Assembly: GCF_002162315.1 (NCBI RefSeq) | Contig: NZ_CP021416.1 | Span: 2,430,207-2,494,206, forward strand | Origin: Sulfurospirillum diekertiae | GTDB taxonomy: Bacteria; Campylobacterota; Campylobacteria; Campylobacterales; Sulfurospirillaceae | Length of the DNA stretch: 64,000 bases | Direction of reading: 5' to 3' | Shown here: piece after piece, positions 8,989-17,585 of the stretch | How positions within the stretch are numbered: position 1 is the first letter of the stretch | How the letters are laid out: each line of letters opens with the position of its first letter | The notes under the pieces: model-generated | Told to the model about the DNA's origin: nothing | What the model saw: only the letters and a program-made list of their open reading frames with translations | The model's database searches: none | Position numbers and translations under genes: made by a program

Positions 8989-9878
8989 AACTCTTTCATA
9001 TCATCAAAATCATCGAACATAAATTCATTGCCACCTTCACCTAAAAGTGCTTCTGCTACGTTTTTTTCTTGAAGTTTAAGCACTACTGTAAATGTTGTTT
9101 TCTCTTCACTGGATTCATAATCAATCTCGCCATCCAACGAATCGACCAAGGCATTGACAACGCTTAGCCCTAAACCAAGCCCCTCAACAGATTCTCTGGC
9201 TTTACTCTTTTTATCCACTTTTTTAAAGCGATTGAAAACCTCTTTTTTATACTCTTTCAAAATCATATCACCGGTATTGGTGATATCAATCACAAGATTT
9301 TTGCCTTTTATATCTACATTGATCGTAATTTTCTTACCTCTAAAAGAGTATTCGCAGGCATTTGAAATGATATTCGAAAGAATGCAATGAAGCTTTTTCG
9401 TATCACTGATAACGACCTCTTGCAAAGCGATATGGGACTCTATAGCCAATGATTTTTCTTCTATCAAATAGGTAAAGGAACTTATGACTTCTTCAAAAAG
9501 TTTTTCCAGATTGACTTCACTAAAATAACTGCCTATTTCTCCTGCTTCTATTTCTGCTGCCATAAAGATATTGGTCAGTTGAAAATTAAGTTTGAGCAAT
9601 TCTGTATTTAAAAAGCTTTTAATTTTTTCGGTTTTAGGAGAATCTTCATTTTTTTGCATCATGGAAGAGAGATTAAGCAGTGAACTGACAGGATTGTTAA
9701 ATACATTTTTAATCAGTGATAGAAATTCTCCTTTAACAGAGTCCGTTTCTTTAAGCTTTTCATTGAGATCATACAACTTTTTAGTCGTAAATTCCAACTC
9801 TTCGAGCATGGTATTTTTTTGCTCAAACCGTCTTTCTATCTCTTCTAATAATGCTTTATCACTTATAGTCTCAGTCAT
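8985..9878 (-). CDS. Histidine-kinase-like HATPase protein without phospho-acceptor His
   Basis: 297 aa from the ATG at 9878, one base past the cheR stop. An upstream in-frame start would lie inside cheR. An N-terminal coiled coil (about 1-55) leads into a DHp-like segment where the expected HELRTPL reads NVFNNPVSS: the phospho-acceptor His is Asn. The ATPase fold is recognisable (ILSNIISNACEYS, GLGLGLSVVNALVD), although the DxGxG box is weakened to NTGD. No sensor domain or membrane segment. Likely a non-phosphorylating partner of CheA or of the neighbouring receivers. It ends with an acidic tail. Confidence 0.82.
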   Translation of the reverse strand: MTETISDKALLEEIERRFEQKNTMLEELEFTTKKLYDLNEKLKETDSVKGEFLSLIKNVFNNPVSSLLNLSSMMQKNEDSPKTEKIKSFLNTELLKLNFQLTNIFMAAEIEAGEIGSYFSEVNLEKLFEEVISSFTYLIEEKSLAIESHIALQEVVISDTKKLHCILSNIISNACEYSFRGKKITINVDIKGKNLVIDITNTGDMILKEYKKEVFNRFKKVDKKSKARESVEGLGLGLSVVNALVDSLDGEIDYESSEEKTTFTVVLKLQEKNVAEALLGEGGNEFMFDDFDDMKEF

Positions 9879-9879
9879 T

Positions 9880-10699
9880 TTAAACCTTTTGATAAATTGA
9901 TGCACTTCTGGATTTAAATCCCGTTTTGATATCGGTGAGTGCTTCTGAACTTCCGATAAAAAGATACCCATCTGGTTGCAACATGTTGTAAAATTTTTGC
10001 ACCAAAGCCGCTTGTGTTGGTTTGTCAAAATAGATCATAACATTGCGACAAAAAATGATATCAAATTTTTTTTCTTTAAAAATATCGTAATTACCCGTTA
10101 CAAGATTAAATCCTCGAAAAACAATATGACGTTTGATTTTTTCATCGATTGTGTAAACGCTATTTTCGTTATGGTGTACTTTATGAAAATACGTGTTGAG
10201 ATAAATATTTCCTAGTGATCCTACGGCTTTTTCACTGTAAACGCCACCACTTGCTTCTTTTAAAACCCGAGGTGAAACATCGGTCGCTAAAATCTTTATG
10301 TCACTATTGGGGGCATTTTCTTCTAAAAACATAGCAATGCTGTAAGGTTCTTCTCCCGTAGAGCATGCAGCAGACCAAATGCGAAGCTTATTATTTTTCT
10401 TCTCCATCATGGTTGATAGATTATTTTTCCAAAACTCCCACTGCTTTGATTCTCTAAAAAAGGACGTCACATTTGTCGAGATTAAAGAACAAAGGTATTC
10501 AAGCTCATGTCCAGTTTTATCATTCACTAAAATGTTGTAATACTCGCTAAAATCATTAAGATGCAGCAGCTTAACCCTTTTGGCGAGTCGCGCTTGCACT
10601 AAATAAATTTTTTGAGCCCCTAATGAAATACCAATGTGCTCATAAATATAATGTCTAAATAGCTCAAACTCTTTTTTTACTGAGAGTGAGCCGCTCCAT
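9880..10699 (-). CDS. cheR: CheR chemoreceptor methyltransferase, frame interrupted near start
   Basis: S-adenosylmethionine-dependent methylation of MCP glutamates. The methyltransferase core is clear (NVTSFFRESKQWEF, SAACSTGEEPYSIAM, IIFCRNVMIYFDKP, GYLFIGSSEALTDI). The ATG at 10699 shares its A with the cheA stop (TAATG) and reads MERLTLSKK. The frame then breaks in a run of seven T (10672-10678, A7 in the mRNA), after which EFELFRHYIYEHIGISLG continues in a different frame to the normal CheR N-terminal helices. Six A would make one 272-residue protein. The only other in-frame start, a GTG at 10599, has no ribosome site and would cut off the N-terminal domain. Confidence 0.88.
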
Positions 10700-12729
10700 T
10701 AGTACAGTTCTTCTACATTTAAGATCAGAGCAACTTCACCATTTCCCATGACAGCTCCGCCACTGACACCCTCAGTTTTAGCAAAAAACTCACCTAATGT
10801 TTTAATAACAACCTGTTGTCGACCAACCAGTTCATCTACTAAAAGGGCAAATTTGCCTTTGTCATTTTCAATGCATACCAAAGTTGACTCCCAAGGATTT
10901 GGAGAAGTGTGTTCAAGTTCTAAGGCGCGGGCTAATCTTATAATCGGTAATAGTTCAGAACGCAATTGCACAAACTCTTCTTTACCACCTGCAATATGTA
11001 CGGATTCTTGTTGTGGTCTAAAAGATTCTATGATGGAAAGGGTCGGAATAATATAAATTTTATCCGAACATCGCACAATCATTCCATCAATAATTGCCAA
11101 CGTTAGAGGTAAAACAATCGAAAAAGTACTCCCTTTTCCCTCAGCGGAGACAATGTCGATTTTACCTCGTACACCCTCAATGGCATTACGAACCACATCA
11201 AGCCCTACTCCTCGACCAGAAAGATCGCTAATGGTATCGGCAGTTGAGAAGCCAGGTTGCATAATAAGCCCATAAACTTGTGCGTCACTCAGCTCATCAC
11301 TTGCATTGATAATACCTCGCTCTAAAGCTTTTTGATACACTTTTTGTTTATTAATACCTCTGCCATCATCGCGCACCTCAATAATGATATTGCCCCCTTT
11401 ATGATATGCACTCAGTGTTACAACACCTTCTTCCTCTTTACCTGCTTTTAGTCTATCCGCAGGCGTACTTTCAATGCCATGGTCAATGGAATTTCGAATA
11501 ATATGAATGAGTGGGTCGGAGAGGGCTTCCACCATTGTCTTGTCAATTTCGGTATCTTCCCCTTCCAGTACAAGATGAATGGGTTTATTGACTTTTTTGG
11601 ATGAATCTCTCGCCACTCTTTTCATCTTTTCAAAGGTATCGCGAATAGGGATCATCCTCAGCCCCATCACACGATTTTGAATTAATTTGGTAATTTTTGA
11701 GAGATTTTCAATGGTTTTCGTTACTTCAGCATCTTTGACTGCCTTGATTTTACTGTTTTCGCCAAGATAGTTTTGGGCAATCACCAACTCACCAATAGAG
11801 TCAAACAATTCATCAAGTTTTTGGGAATCTATCTTTAAAAAGCTTTTTTGTGCTACAACGGTTTTGCTCTTTTCTTCTTTTATCTCTTCTTTCACTTCAA
11901 CTTTTTCTTCATTTTTGAAAACTTCCACCTCTTTTTGGGGAGGAGAAACGAGCATTACTTCAAACTCTTCCGTTTCTAAAAAAGCAAATACATCTGCAAT
12001 ATCTTCAACCATTTTGAGACTTGCAAGATAAACCGTCACTTCTTTGATTTCATTATTTTCAGCATTGAAAGACTCAAGGTCATCGCATTGCGGTATCTGC
12101 CAAAAAGAGGAGAGGATTCTCCCTACATGTAAAAGGTTTTTGAAAAATAAAAAATGGTCAAAGCCACGTAAATAAATATCTGTATCGAGTTTAAGTGTAA
12201 TTTTGAAAAGCTTTTCATCTTCTTGTAAAGCACTGAAAAATTCTTCTTCATTCTCTTTTTTTTGAGGAGTCATCTCAAAATCATCATTTCCAAATTCTAA
12301 AGCTAAATCATTACATGTAACGCTTTTGGGTTCTTCTTGACTCTTTACATGTAAAATAATATTACGTATCTTTTCTAAACATGCTTCATAGCCATCAGGG
12401 GTGCCACTTTGATCTTCAACTTCATAAACAAGCGTCTCTTTAATAACCGTAACGCCCTCTAAAAAAACGTCGACATGACTAGCATTAGGAGCTACATCAC
12501 TACTTCTGAAAAAATCTAATACATCTTCAAAGTGATGAACAAATTCTCCCAGACGGGAAAAGTTAAACGCATTGGCACTTCCCTTGAGCGTATGGACCCC
12601 TCTAAATATCTCATTCAAAAGCCCTTTATCACTCGGAGATTCTTCAAAATTAAGAATATCAATATCCATTTTTTCGATAATCTCAGTGGCCTCTTCAATA
12701 AATATCTGTTTTAATTTTTCTTTACTCAT
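10699..12729 (-). CDS. cheA: CheA chemotaxis histidine kinase
   Basis: 676 aa. Hpt domain at the N-terminus with phospho-acceptor H46 (RGVHTLKGSANAF), a variable middle region (about 130-300, acidic and Lys-rich linker), dimerisation domain (about 305-370), HATPase (about 375-520: LIHIIRNSIDHGIES, DDGRGIN, SGRGVGLDVV) and a C-terminal CheW-like domain. There is no fused receiver, unlike the main CheA of Campylobacter and Helicobacter, which supports a second, accessory chemosensory system. It is the only protein in this operon with a visible phospho-donating His. Three TACATGTA palindromes fall within it. Confidence 0.95.
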   Translation of the reverse strand: MSKEKLKQIFIEEATEIIEKMDIDILNFEESPSDKGLLNEIFRGVHTLKGSANAFNFSRLGEFVHHFEDVLDFFRSSDVAPNASHVDVFLEGVTVIKETLVYEVEDQSGTPDGYEACLEKIRNIILHVKSQEEPKSVTCNDLALEFGNDDFEMTPQKKENEEEFFSALQEDEKLFKITLKLDTDIYLRGFDHFLFFKNLLHVGRILSSFWQIPQCDDLESFNAENNEIKEVTVYLASLKMVEDIADVFAFLETEEFEVMLVSPPQKEVEVFKNEEKVEVKEEIKEEKSKTVVAQKSFLKIDSQKLDELFDSIGELVIAQNYLGENSKIKAVKDAEVTKTIENLSKITKLIQNRVMGLRMIPIRDTFEKMKRVARDSSKKVNKPIHLVLEGEDTEIDKTMVEALSDPLIHIIRNSIDHGIESTPADRLKAGKEEEGVVTLSAYHKGGNIIIEVRDDGRGINKQKVYQKALERGIINASDELSDAQVYGLIMQPGFSTADTISDLSGRGVGLDVVRNAIEGVRGKIDIVSAEGKGSTFSIVLPLTLAIIDGMIVRCSDKIYIIPTLSIIESFRPQQESVHIAGGKEEFVQLRSELLPIIRLARALELEHTSPNPWESTLVCIENDKGKFALLVDELVGRQQVVIKTLGEFFAKTEGVSGGAVMGNGEVALILNVEELY
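12124..12131. repeat. Iterated palindrome, TACATGTA core, coding
   Basis: In cheA, read as LLHVG. One flank has AAAA, the other departs from consensus. Confidence 0.75.
12311..12320. repeat. Iterated palindrome TTACATGTAA, coding
   Basis: In cheA, read as VTCN. Confidence 0.88.
12344..12355. repeat. Iterated palindrome TTTACATGTAAA, coding
   Basis: In cheA, read as ILHVK, only 33 bp from the previous copy. Confidence 0.9.
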
Positions 12730-12991
12730 GCGTATTCCAATACATCATTCCAAAACTTTCCAAATCTAAAGAGAGGGTATTCATAAAATCTATTTTAAGA
12801 GAAGGCTTAACCTTCTTCATACAAAAAAGAAGTGAAAAAAGAGCCGAAGTGGTAGGTAAGCCTGTTCCTGAACGAAGCAGTGAAATCTCTTCGATATAAC
12901 CAAGCCTATCTTTGACAAACGCTTGCAATGCCTTGACCTCTTCTAAATCCATCTCTATATCTAATTCTAAGATATCACCATCAATATACAT
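12722..12991 (-). CDS. Small STAS-like protein
   Basis: 89 aa between the MCP and cheA, overlapping cheA by 8 bp. The alternating beta/alpha pattern (ILELDIEMDLEEVKALQAFV, then TTSALFSLLFCMKKV, then LKIDFMNTLSL) resembles a short STAS or anti-sigma-antagonist-like fold, which is found in some chemosensory operons. The similarity is weak by eye and no phosphorylatable Ser is certain. A ribosome site (AAAGG) lies 7 bp upstream of the ATG. The overlap with cheA makes it a real gene. Confidence 0.6.
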   Translation of the reverse strand: MYIDGDILELDIEMDLEEVKALQAFVKDRLGYIEEISLLRSGTGLPTTSALFSLLFCMKKVKPSLKIDFMNTLSLDLESFGMMYWNTHE

Positions 12992-13017
12992 ATCAAAACC
13001 TTTACTACAAGCTTTTT

Positions 13018-13043
13018 ACAAGGAGATTGTTTCATCTCCTTGT
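13018..13043 (-). other. Intercistronic stem-loop
   Basis: Perfect 10-bp inverted repeat ACAAGGAGAT / ATCTCCTTGT with a 6-base loop, located between the MCP and the STAS-like gene. There is no U-run on the transcribed side, so it may be an mRNA processing or stability element rather than a terminator. Confidence 0.6.
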
Positions 13044-13054
13044 GAAGATTTGTT

Positions 13055-15040
13055 CTAAAATTCCTTGAGATCGCTTTCTTCTAGAGGAAAAACATCTTCA
13101 TTAGTGCGTCGTGAAGTTGTGGATGACGGCTTACTTATAGGCTTTTTACTCGTTGTCGACATCGAAAGTCGTTTAGGAGTGATACTCGGAGTTGAAATTC
13201 TTTTGATATTCGAAGAAGCGCGATTTTCTTTTCCCATATCAAACCCTGCGAGCAATGCTAATTCTGAGACATTATCAAGCATAGAAAGCGCTTGAGCATT
13301 GAGTTCTTCCGCTGCAGCGGCTGTCTCTTCAGAAGCTGAAGCATTTTGTTGTGTGATTTGATCTACTGAACCCATTGCCGTGGCAATTTGATTCATTCCT
13401 TCTGCTTGCTCTTTAGCAGAAATAGCAATCTCTCCAATAAGATCTGAAGTCTTTTTAATACCATTTAAAATATCTTCAAAAGACTCTTTGGTTTTATTGG
13501 CAACTTCGGTTCCAGCTTTCACTTGATCGATACTCGCTTCAATAATGCCAGTAATCTCTTTAGCAGCCCCAGCACTTCTCTCTGCGAGGTTTTTTACTTC
13601 TTCTGCAACTACGGCAAAGCCAAGTCCATGCTCACCTGCACGTGCAGCCTCAACGGCAGCATTGAGTGCCAAAAGATTGGTTTGGAAAGCTATTTCATCA
13701 ATTGTTTTGATAATTTTGGCTATTTTTTGAGAAGAAGCGGTGATTTGCTCCATCGCACTCATAAGCTCTATCACCCTATGGTTACCGACTTTTGCAGCGT
13801 CATTGGAGTGTTGTGCCAGAATATTAGCTTCTCGTGAATTATCAGCATTTTGATTATTACTAGCAGTAGCTTCTTCAATAGTGGCGCTCACTTCTTCTAC
13901 ACTACTCGCCTGAGAACTCGCTCCTTCCGCTAACGAAACCGAAGCAGAACTAATTTGTTCGCTGGCGCTCACCACCTGGGTTGTCCCCTCAGAAAGTGAT
14001 TTCACTGCATCTGTAACTACTTTAACAATACTTCTGATAATTAAAAAAGCAACTATAGCACTTATAATCAATGCCACAATCAACCCAACAATCATGATCC
14101 AAGAAGCAACGCTTAATGAACTATTTGACTCATTAGAGATATCTTTTACATTTTTAAGTCCCAAATCTTGAACAGCTTCGGCAGAATTTAACACATCAAT
14201 GGATATTCTGACTAAATTTTTACCTTGATTGGATGATTCTTGCATCGTGCTGATAAAACCTTTAAGTGCACTTTCATAGGCTTTCGCAGAAGCTTCAATA
14301 TTTTTAAGTTGTTCCAAGTTAACGGGACGCACTGTTGTAGCTCTTATTTGTGCAATATTTTTATAGATACTCTCAAATTTACCAACAGCTGTCTCCAACA
14401 AAGAAACATCATGTTTAACTTGTGCTCTTTGCCCTGCGATTCTTGCTTCGGTAGCAATTGATATCACATTGTTAATTGAAGCTATTTTTTCATATCGATC
14501 CCAAAGTTTTGTTTTATCCGCTTTATCTTCTAAATCTTGCTTAAGTTGTTCTTGCTGAGAATCAACATAGGACATAGTGTTTTTTATAAAAATAGCTGCA
14601 TTATCAACCATAGCTAAATCTAATATTTTCTTTTTTGCTAAGGTTTTTTCACTTTGCTCTGTCCATGTTTGGTATTCATCTAATGATTTTGAAGCAGCTT
14701 TTTCTTCTTGCAACAATTCTTTAAGGTTATTTTTTTTACCAAGTTCTTCTGCTTGGGAAAGGTATTTTTTAAGTTCTGCAAAATTTTTCTTAACGTTGGC
14801 AAGAACGGTCTCATCATCATTTAAAACAAATGCACGCATGTCGTAACGTATTTCATTGGCTGTTTTAAAGATGTTAGAGGCAACATCTACTCCTGGGACA
14901 TAAACATTTGAGAGTTTTTCAGCCCCGCTTGCCGCATTACGCATGTTAACAACACCTATAATACCTAACACCACGGTGATAAATACTAAAATGCTAAAGC
15001 CAATCGTAATTCTCTTTCCTAACGTCATATTGCTGCCCAT
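13055..15040 (-). CDS. Methyl-accepting chemotaxis protein
   Basis: 661 aa. TM1 at about 12-32 (IGFSILVFITVVLGIIGVV), a periplasmic helical domain of about 280 residues (helical-bundle type), TM2 at about 318-342 (MIVGLIVALIISAIVAFLII) and a HAMP-less or short linker followed by the cytoplasmic signalling coiled coil. The hairpin tip is recognisable (IDEIAFQTNLLALNAAVEAARAGE) along with VVAEEVKNLAERSA. The C-terminus is Ser/Thr-rich and lacks an NWETF-type CheR tether. AAGGA sits 6 bp before the ATG at 15040. It is the only receptor in the operon, hence probably the dedicated input to this CheA. Confidence 0.94.
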   Translation of the reverse strand: MGSNMTLGKRITIGFSILVFITVVLGIIGVVNMRNAASGAEKLSNVYVPGVDVASNIFKTANEIRYDMRAFVLNDDETVLANVKKNFAELKKYLSQAEELGKKNNLKELLQEEKAASKSLDEYQTWTEQSEKTLAKKKILDLAMVDNAAIFIKNTMSYVDSQQEQLKQDLEDKADKTKLWDRYEKIASINNVISIATEARIAGQRAQVKHDVSLLETAVGKFESIYKNIAQIRATTVRPVNLEQLKNIEASAKAYESALKGFISTMQESSNQGKNLVRISIDVLNSAEAVQDLGLKNVKDISNESNSSLSVASWIMIVGLIVALIISAIVAFLIIRSIVKVVTDAVKSLSEGTTQVVSASEQISSASVSLAEGASSQASSVEEVSATIEEATASNNQNADNSREANILAQHSNDAAKVGNHRVIELMSAMEQITASSQKIAKIIKTIDEIAFQTNLLALNAAVEAARAGEHGLGFAVVAEEVKNLAERSAGAAKEITGIIEASIDQVKAGTEVANKTKESFEDILNGIKKTSDLIGEIAISAKEQAEGMNQIATAMGSVDQITQQNASASEETAAAAEELNAQALSMLDNVSELALLAGFDMGKENRASSNIKRISTPSITPKRLSMSTTSKKPISKPSSTTSRRTNEDVFPLEESDLKEF

Positions 15041-15043
15041 TCT

Positions 15044-15547
15044 CTATCCTTTATCACTGATTGTTTTACTTAAATTTTGAACTAAACTCAACTCTTCTTC
15101 ACCAAAAAGTGCCACTAAATCAAGTATCATCACGACTTTATTTTTCTGTTTAGCCATATTTTCAATGAATCTTGTATCTATATTGGAACCAAATTCTGGG
15201 GGAGGAGAGATATTTTCATCATCTACATTGACCACTTCTTCGACTTTATCGACAATAAAACCAATATTTTTACCCTCAATGGTGATGATAACAATAGCCG
15301 TATACATCTGTGGTTCAACTTCTGGCATATCAAACTTAACACGCATATCCACGACTGGAATGATATTACCTCGTAAATTCATGACCCCTTTGATAAATCT
15401 GGGTGTTTTAGGCACAGGCGTTGTCTTCATCATCGCAATAATTTCTTTGACATCGGAGATCTTGACACCATAAATCTCCTCTTCAAGATAGAAAGTAAGA
15501 AATCGATTTGCCACTCGCCCAACACCTTTGATCTTGTTCTCTTCCAT
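15044..15547 (-). CDS. cheW: CheW coupling protein
   Basis: 167 aa, single CheW domain (FLTFYLEEEIYGVKISDVKEI, then MNLRGNIIPVVDMRVKFDMP, then FIVDKVEEVVNVDDENI). It links the MCP to CheA at the inner membrane. It starts 2 bp after the receiver gene stop and ends 3 bp before the MCP start, so it is tightly packed in the operon. Confidence 0.94.
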   Translation of the reverse strand: MEENKIKGVGRVANRFLTFYLEEEIYGVKISDVKEIIAMMKTTPVPKTPRFIKGVMNLRGNIIPVVDMRVKFDMPEVEPQMYTAIVIITIEGKNIGFIVDKVEEVVNVDDENISPPPEFGSNIDTRFIENMAKQKNKVVMILDLVALFGEEELSLVQNLSKTISDKG

Positions 15548-15548
15548 T

Positions 15549-15935
15549 TTAGAGTCCTAATACCATCGTTATAGCTTTTACAAGCTTTTCATCACTAAAA
15601 GGTTTTACCATCCAGCCTGTTACACCGATGGATTTACCTCTTGCCTTCATTTCAGGGGAACTCTCTGTAGTTAAAATAAGTATAGGTCTATTTTTAAATT
15701 TTTCATGGGATTTTAACTGCTCTGAAAGGTCAAGTCCACTCATCTGAGCCATATTAATGTCACTAATGAGAAGGTCATAATTTTCAGCACCTCCAAGAAG
15801 CGCCTCTAAAAGCTCGGCAGGATTAAGATATGTTGCAAATTCGATAATCCCTTTTCCTATCATATCTTCAAGTGCCATCTCAGCAGTCGCCAAAATTGTT
15901 TTAGAATCATCGACCAAAATTACACGTTTACTCAC
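15549..15935 (-). CDS. CheY-like response regulator, first gene of chemosensory operon
   Basis: 128 aa receiver: VDDSKTI acidic pocket, LLISDINMAQMSG phospho-acceptor and WMVKPFSDEKL lysine. It begins with GTG at 15935, chosen because AAGGAG lies 5 bp upstream and it starts right at the first strand of the fold. As the promoter-proximal gene of the operon it is the likely phospho-target of the CheA encoded downstream. About 170 bp of non-coding DNA upstream should hold the operon promoter. A TATAGT-like -10 is visible there on the minus strand, but I cannot fix it. Confidence 0.92.
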   Translation of the reverse strand: MSKRVILVDDSKTILATAEMALEDMIGKGIIEFATYLNPAELLEALLGGAENYDLLISDINMAQMSGLDLSEQLKSHEKFKNRPILILTTESSPEMKARGKSIGVTGWMVKPFSDEKLVKAITMVLGL

Positions 15936-16105
15936 AAAATCTCCTTGCCTATGACATTTACTTAACTATACATGAATGGGAATTAAAAAATAATTAACAT
16001 TTAGAATCAAAACATTACAGAAATCCTCTAATCTTAAAATAACTATTAAAAAAGGAACTTCTTTTGCTTAAGGTGGCGTAGATTGCTTATTAAAAAGGAA
16101 AACAT

Positions 16106-16614
16106 ATGCGTTTGCATCTGAGTTCTGATTGCATCACGATTAATATCTCTGAATACTCACCATACTTTTTACATGTAAACCAAACGTTGTCCCAAAAATT
16201 TACTAAATCTTTTTGGGTCAATGATACACTCATTAATTTTTCGACACCAAAAGAAGCAAAAAAAAGAAAAGAAATTTCTGACTTCTTTATACTACACATG
16301 TGCTCGTACCTCACAATCCCAAAACTTGGTATTTTTACAAAAACTTGTCGCAATGTACGATAAACCTATCAAAGTCGTCAAAAAAAGTCGTAAAGAAAAT
16401 GATTATACATCAACCATATACTCTGGATAAATACTATAAAATTCTCGAAGTTTCACAAACAGAAAGTTTACAAACCATTCGTAAGAAATATCTCTGCCTC
16501 GCCAAAATATATCATCCAGATCACCAAGATACCTCATCTGTTGAGAAGTTTCAACAAATCCAAGAAGCCTACGAAACTATTAAAGAACAAAAGCGTAAAA
16601 AAATAGCTGCTTAG
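16106..16614 (+). CDS. J-domain (DnaJ-like) co-chaperone, twice frame-interrupted
   Basis: Reconstructed protein of about 168 aa. The first segment starts MRLHLSSDCITINIS at 16106. The C-terminal J-domain (YTLDKYYKILEVSQ, KKYLCLAKIYHPDHQD with the HPD motif, QEAYETIKEQ) is in another frame. Removing one A from the run at 16339-16343 and one from the A7 run at 16380-16386 joins the pieces (GIFTKLVAMYDKPIKVV, then KKVVKKMIIHQPYTLD). As written, only a 71-residue J-domain ORF from the ATG at 16399 is intact. The HPD motif would stimulate a DnaK. The N-terminal part is typical of Campylobacterota-specific J-proteins, though I am less sure of that. Confidence 0.72.
16168..16179. repeat. Iterated palindrome TTTACATGTAAA, coding
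   Basis: In the J-domain gene N-terminal part, read as FLHVN. Confidence 0.9.
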
Positions 16615-16657
16615 AGCTTTTCTTAAGCTTTGCTTGGTTACAATCATGTCTCTTTTT

Positions 16658-16733
16658 GGGGTGTTAGCTCAGCTGGGAGAGCGCAACGCTGGCAGCGTTG
16701 AGGTCAGGGGTTCGATCCCCCTACACTCCACCA
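16658..16733 (+). tRNA. tRNA-Ala (anticodon GGC)
   Basis: 76 nt including encoded CCA. Acceptor arms GGGGTGT / ACACTCC pair fully. D-arm GCTCAGCTGGGAGAGC, anticodon stem CAACG/CGTTG with loop CTGGCAG (anticodon GGC at 16691-16693), and T-arm AGGGGTTCGATCCCCC-like sequence are all present. TACAAT about 14 bp upstream could be the -10 box. It reads alanine GCC/GCU codons. Confidence 0.97.
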
Positions 16734-16913
16734 TTTATCAAGCATTTTTTCTACTGTACCCTCTTTATACTTTCCAAACAAGTTATTAAATCCTTCTTTA
16801 TTCAGCTCATTTGGCAAATTTTACTTCTAACCTTTTTATTTTTTTTATAGGCTATAGAGGAGTATACTTAAACAATTATTGCATTGTCATTCATTTTTCA
16901 GGAGATTATAAAA

Positions 16914-17546
16914 ATGAAAAACACATCCCATAAAATCATCACAATCAGTCGTCAAATAGGTAGTGGTGGTGCTTATGTTGGACAACAATTGGCGAAAAAA
17001 CTTAATTTCAGTTATGTTGACCGAGAAATTATCTCTCAAGCAGCTAAAGAATTTTCAATGCTTGAAGAAGATCTAGAATCGCGTGATGAAAAAGTACCCT
17101 CTTTTTGGCAATCCTTCTTACAATCTAGCATTTGCAGTCCTGATGTATATCTGCCCCCACAAGTTTTTGTTCCCACGGAAGAGGCGATTTTTAAAGTTGA
17201 ATCTGAAATTATTAAAGGTATTGCCAAAGATCGTTCCGCCATTATTATTGGAAGATGCGGTTCACATATTTTACGTGACAATCCAAATCATATCAGTATT
17301 TTTTTACATGCAGAGAGTGATTTTCGCCAAAAACGCATTAGGGAGTTATACCATCTTTCAAACACTGAAGCACATAAAATGCTTGAACAAAGTGATGATG
17401 AACGCGCTCGCTACCATCAATTACTCACAGGTAAACCTTGGAGTGATGCAACACAATACGATCTTTGCATCAACACTAGTAAATTAGGAATTGCTTCTAG
17501 CATAGAGCTTATTGCACAGACATTGAACACGTATAGCTCCTTGTAA
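16914..17546 (+). CDS. Cytidylate-kinase-like family protein
   Basis: 210 aa from the ATG at 16914, preceded by AGGAG. An earlier in-frame ATG at 16884 lacks a ribosome site. The N-terminus IITISRQIGSGGAYVGQQLAKKL is the nucleotide-binding loop of the AAA_26/cytidylate-kinase-like family, followed by YVDREIISQAA and IIIGRCGSHIL. These proteins are found beside many two-component or metabolic genes and their substrate is generally unknown. It is not the housekeeping Cmk. Monocistronic: tRNA upstream, strong terminator downstream. Confidence 0.82.
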   Translation: MKNTSHKIITISRQIGSGGAYVGQQLAKKLNFSYVDREIISQAAKEFSMLEEDLESRDEKVPSFWQSFLQSSICSPDVYLPPQVFVPTEEAIFKVESEIIKGIAKDRSAIIIGRCGSHILRDNPNHISIFLHAESDFRQKRIRELYHLSNTEAHKMLEQSDDERARYHQLLTGKPWSDATQYDLCINTSKLGIASSIELIAQTLNTYSSL

Positions 17547-17549
17547 AGT

Positions 17550-17580
17550 AAGATAGAGAGGCTCAAACTCTCTATCTTTT
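17550..17580. terminator. Bidirectional intrinsic terminator
   Basis: An 11-bp perfect stem (AAGATAGAGAG / CTCTCTATCTT) with a 7-base loop and T/A tracts on both sides lies between the convergent kinase-like and porin genes. Confidence 0.88.
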
Positions 17581-17585
17581 CATGT

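Noticed and set aside
10672-10678. Programmed -1 ribosomal frameshift in cheR at the A7 run
   Set aside because: The frame needed after the run is reached by skipping one base (or going back two), not by -1 slippage, and similar one-base breaks occur in many unrelated genes, so an error in the run is simpler.
16090-16353. Minus-strand gene opposite the J-domain protein
   Set aside because: The plus-strand reading gives coherent N-terminal and J-domain sequence once two homopolymer errors are removed. The minus strand has no family match.
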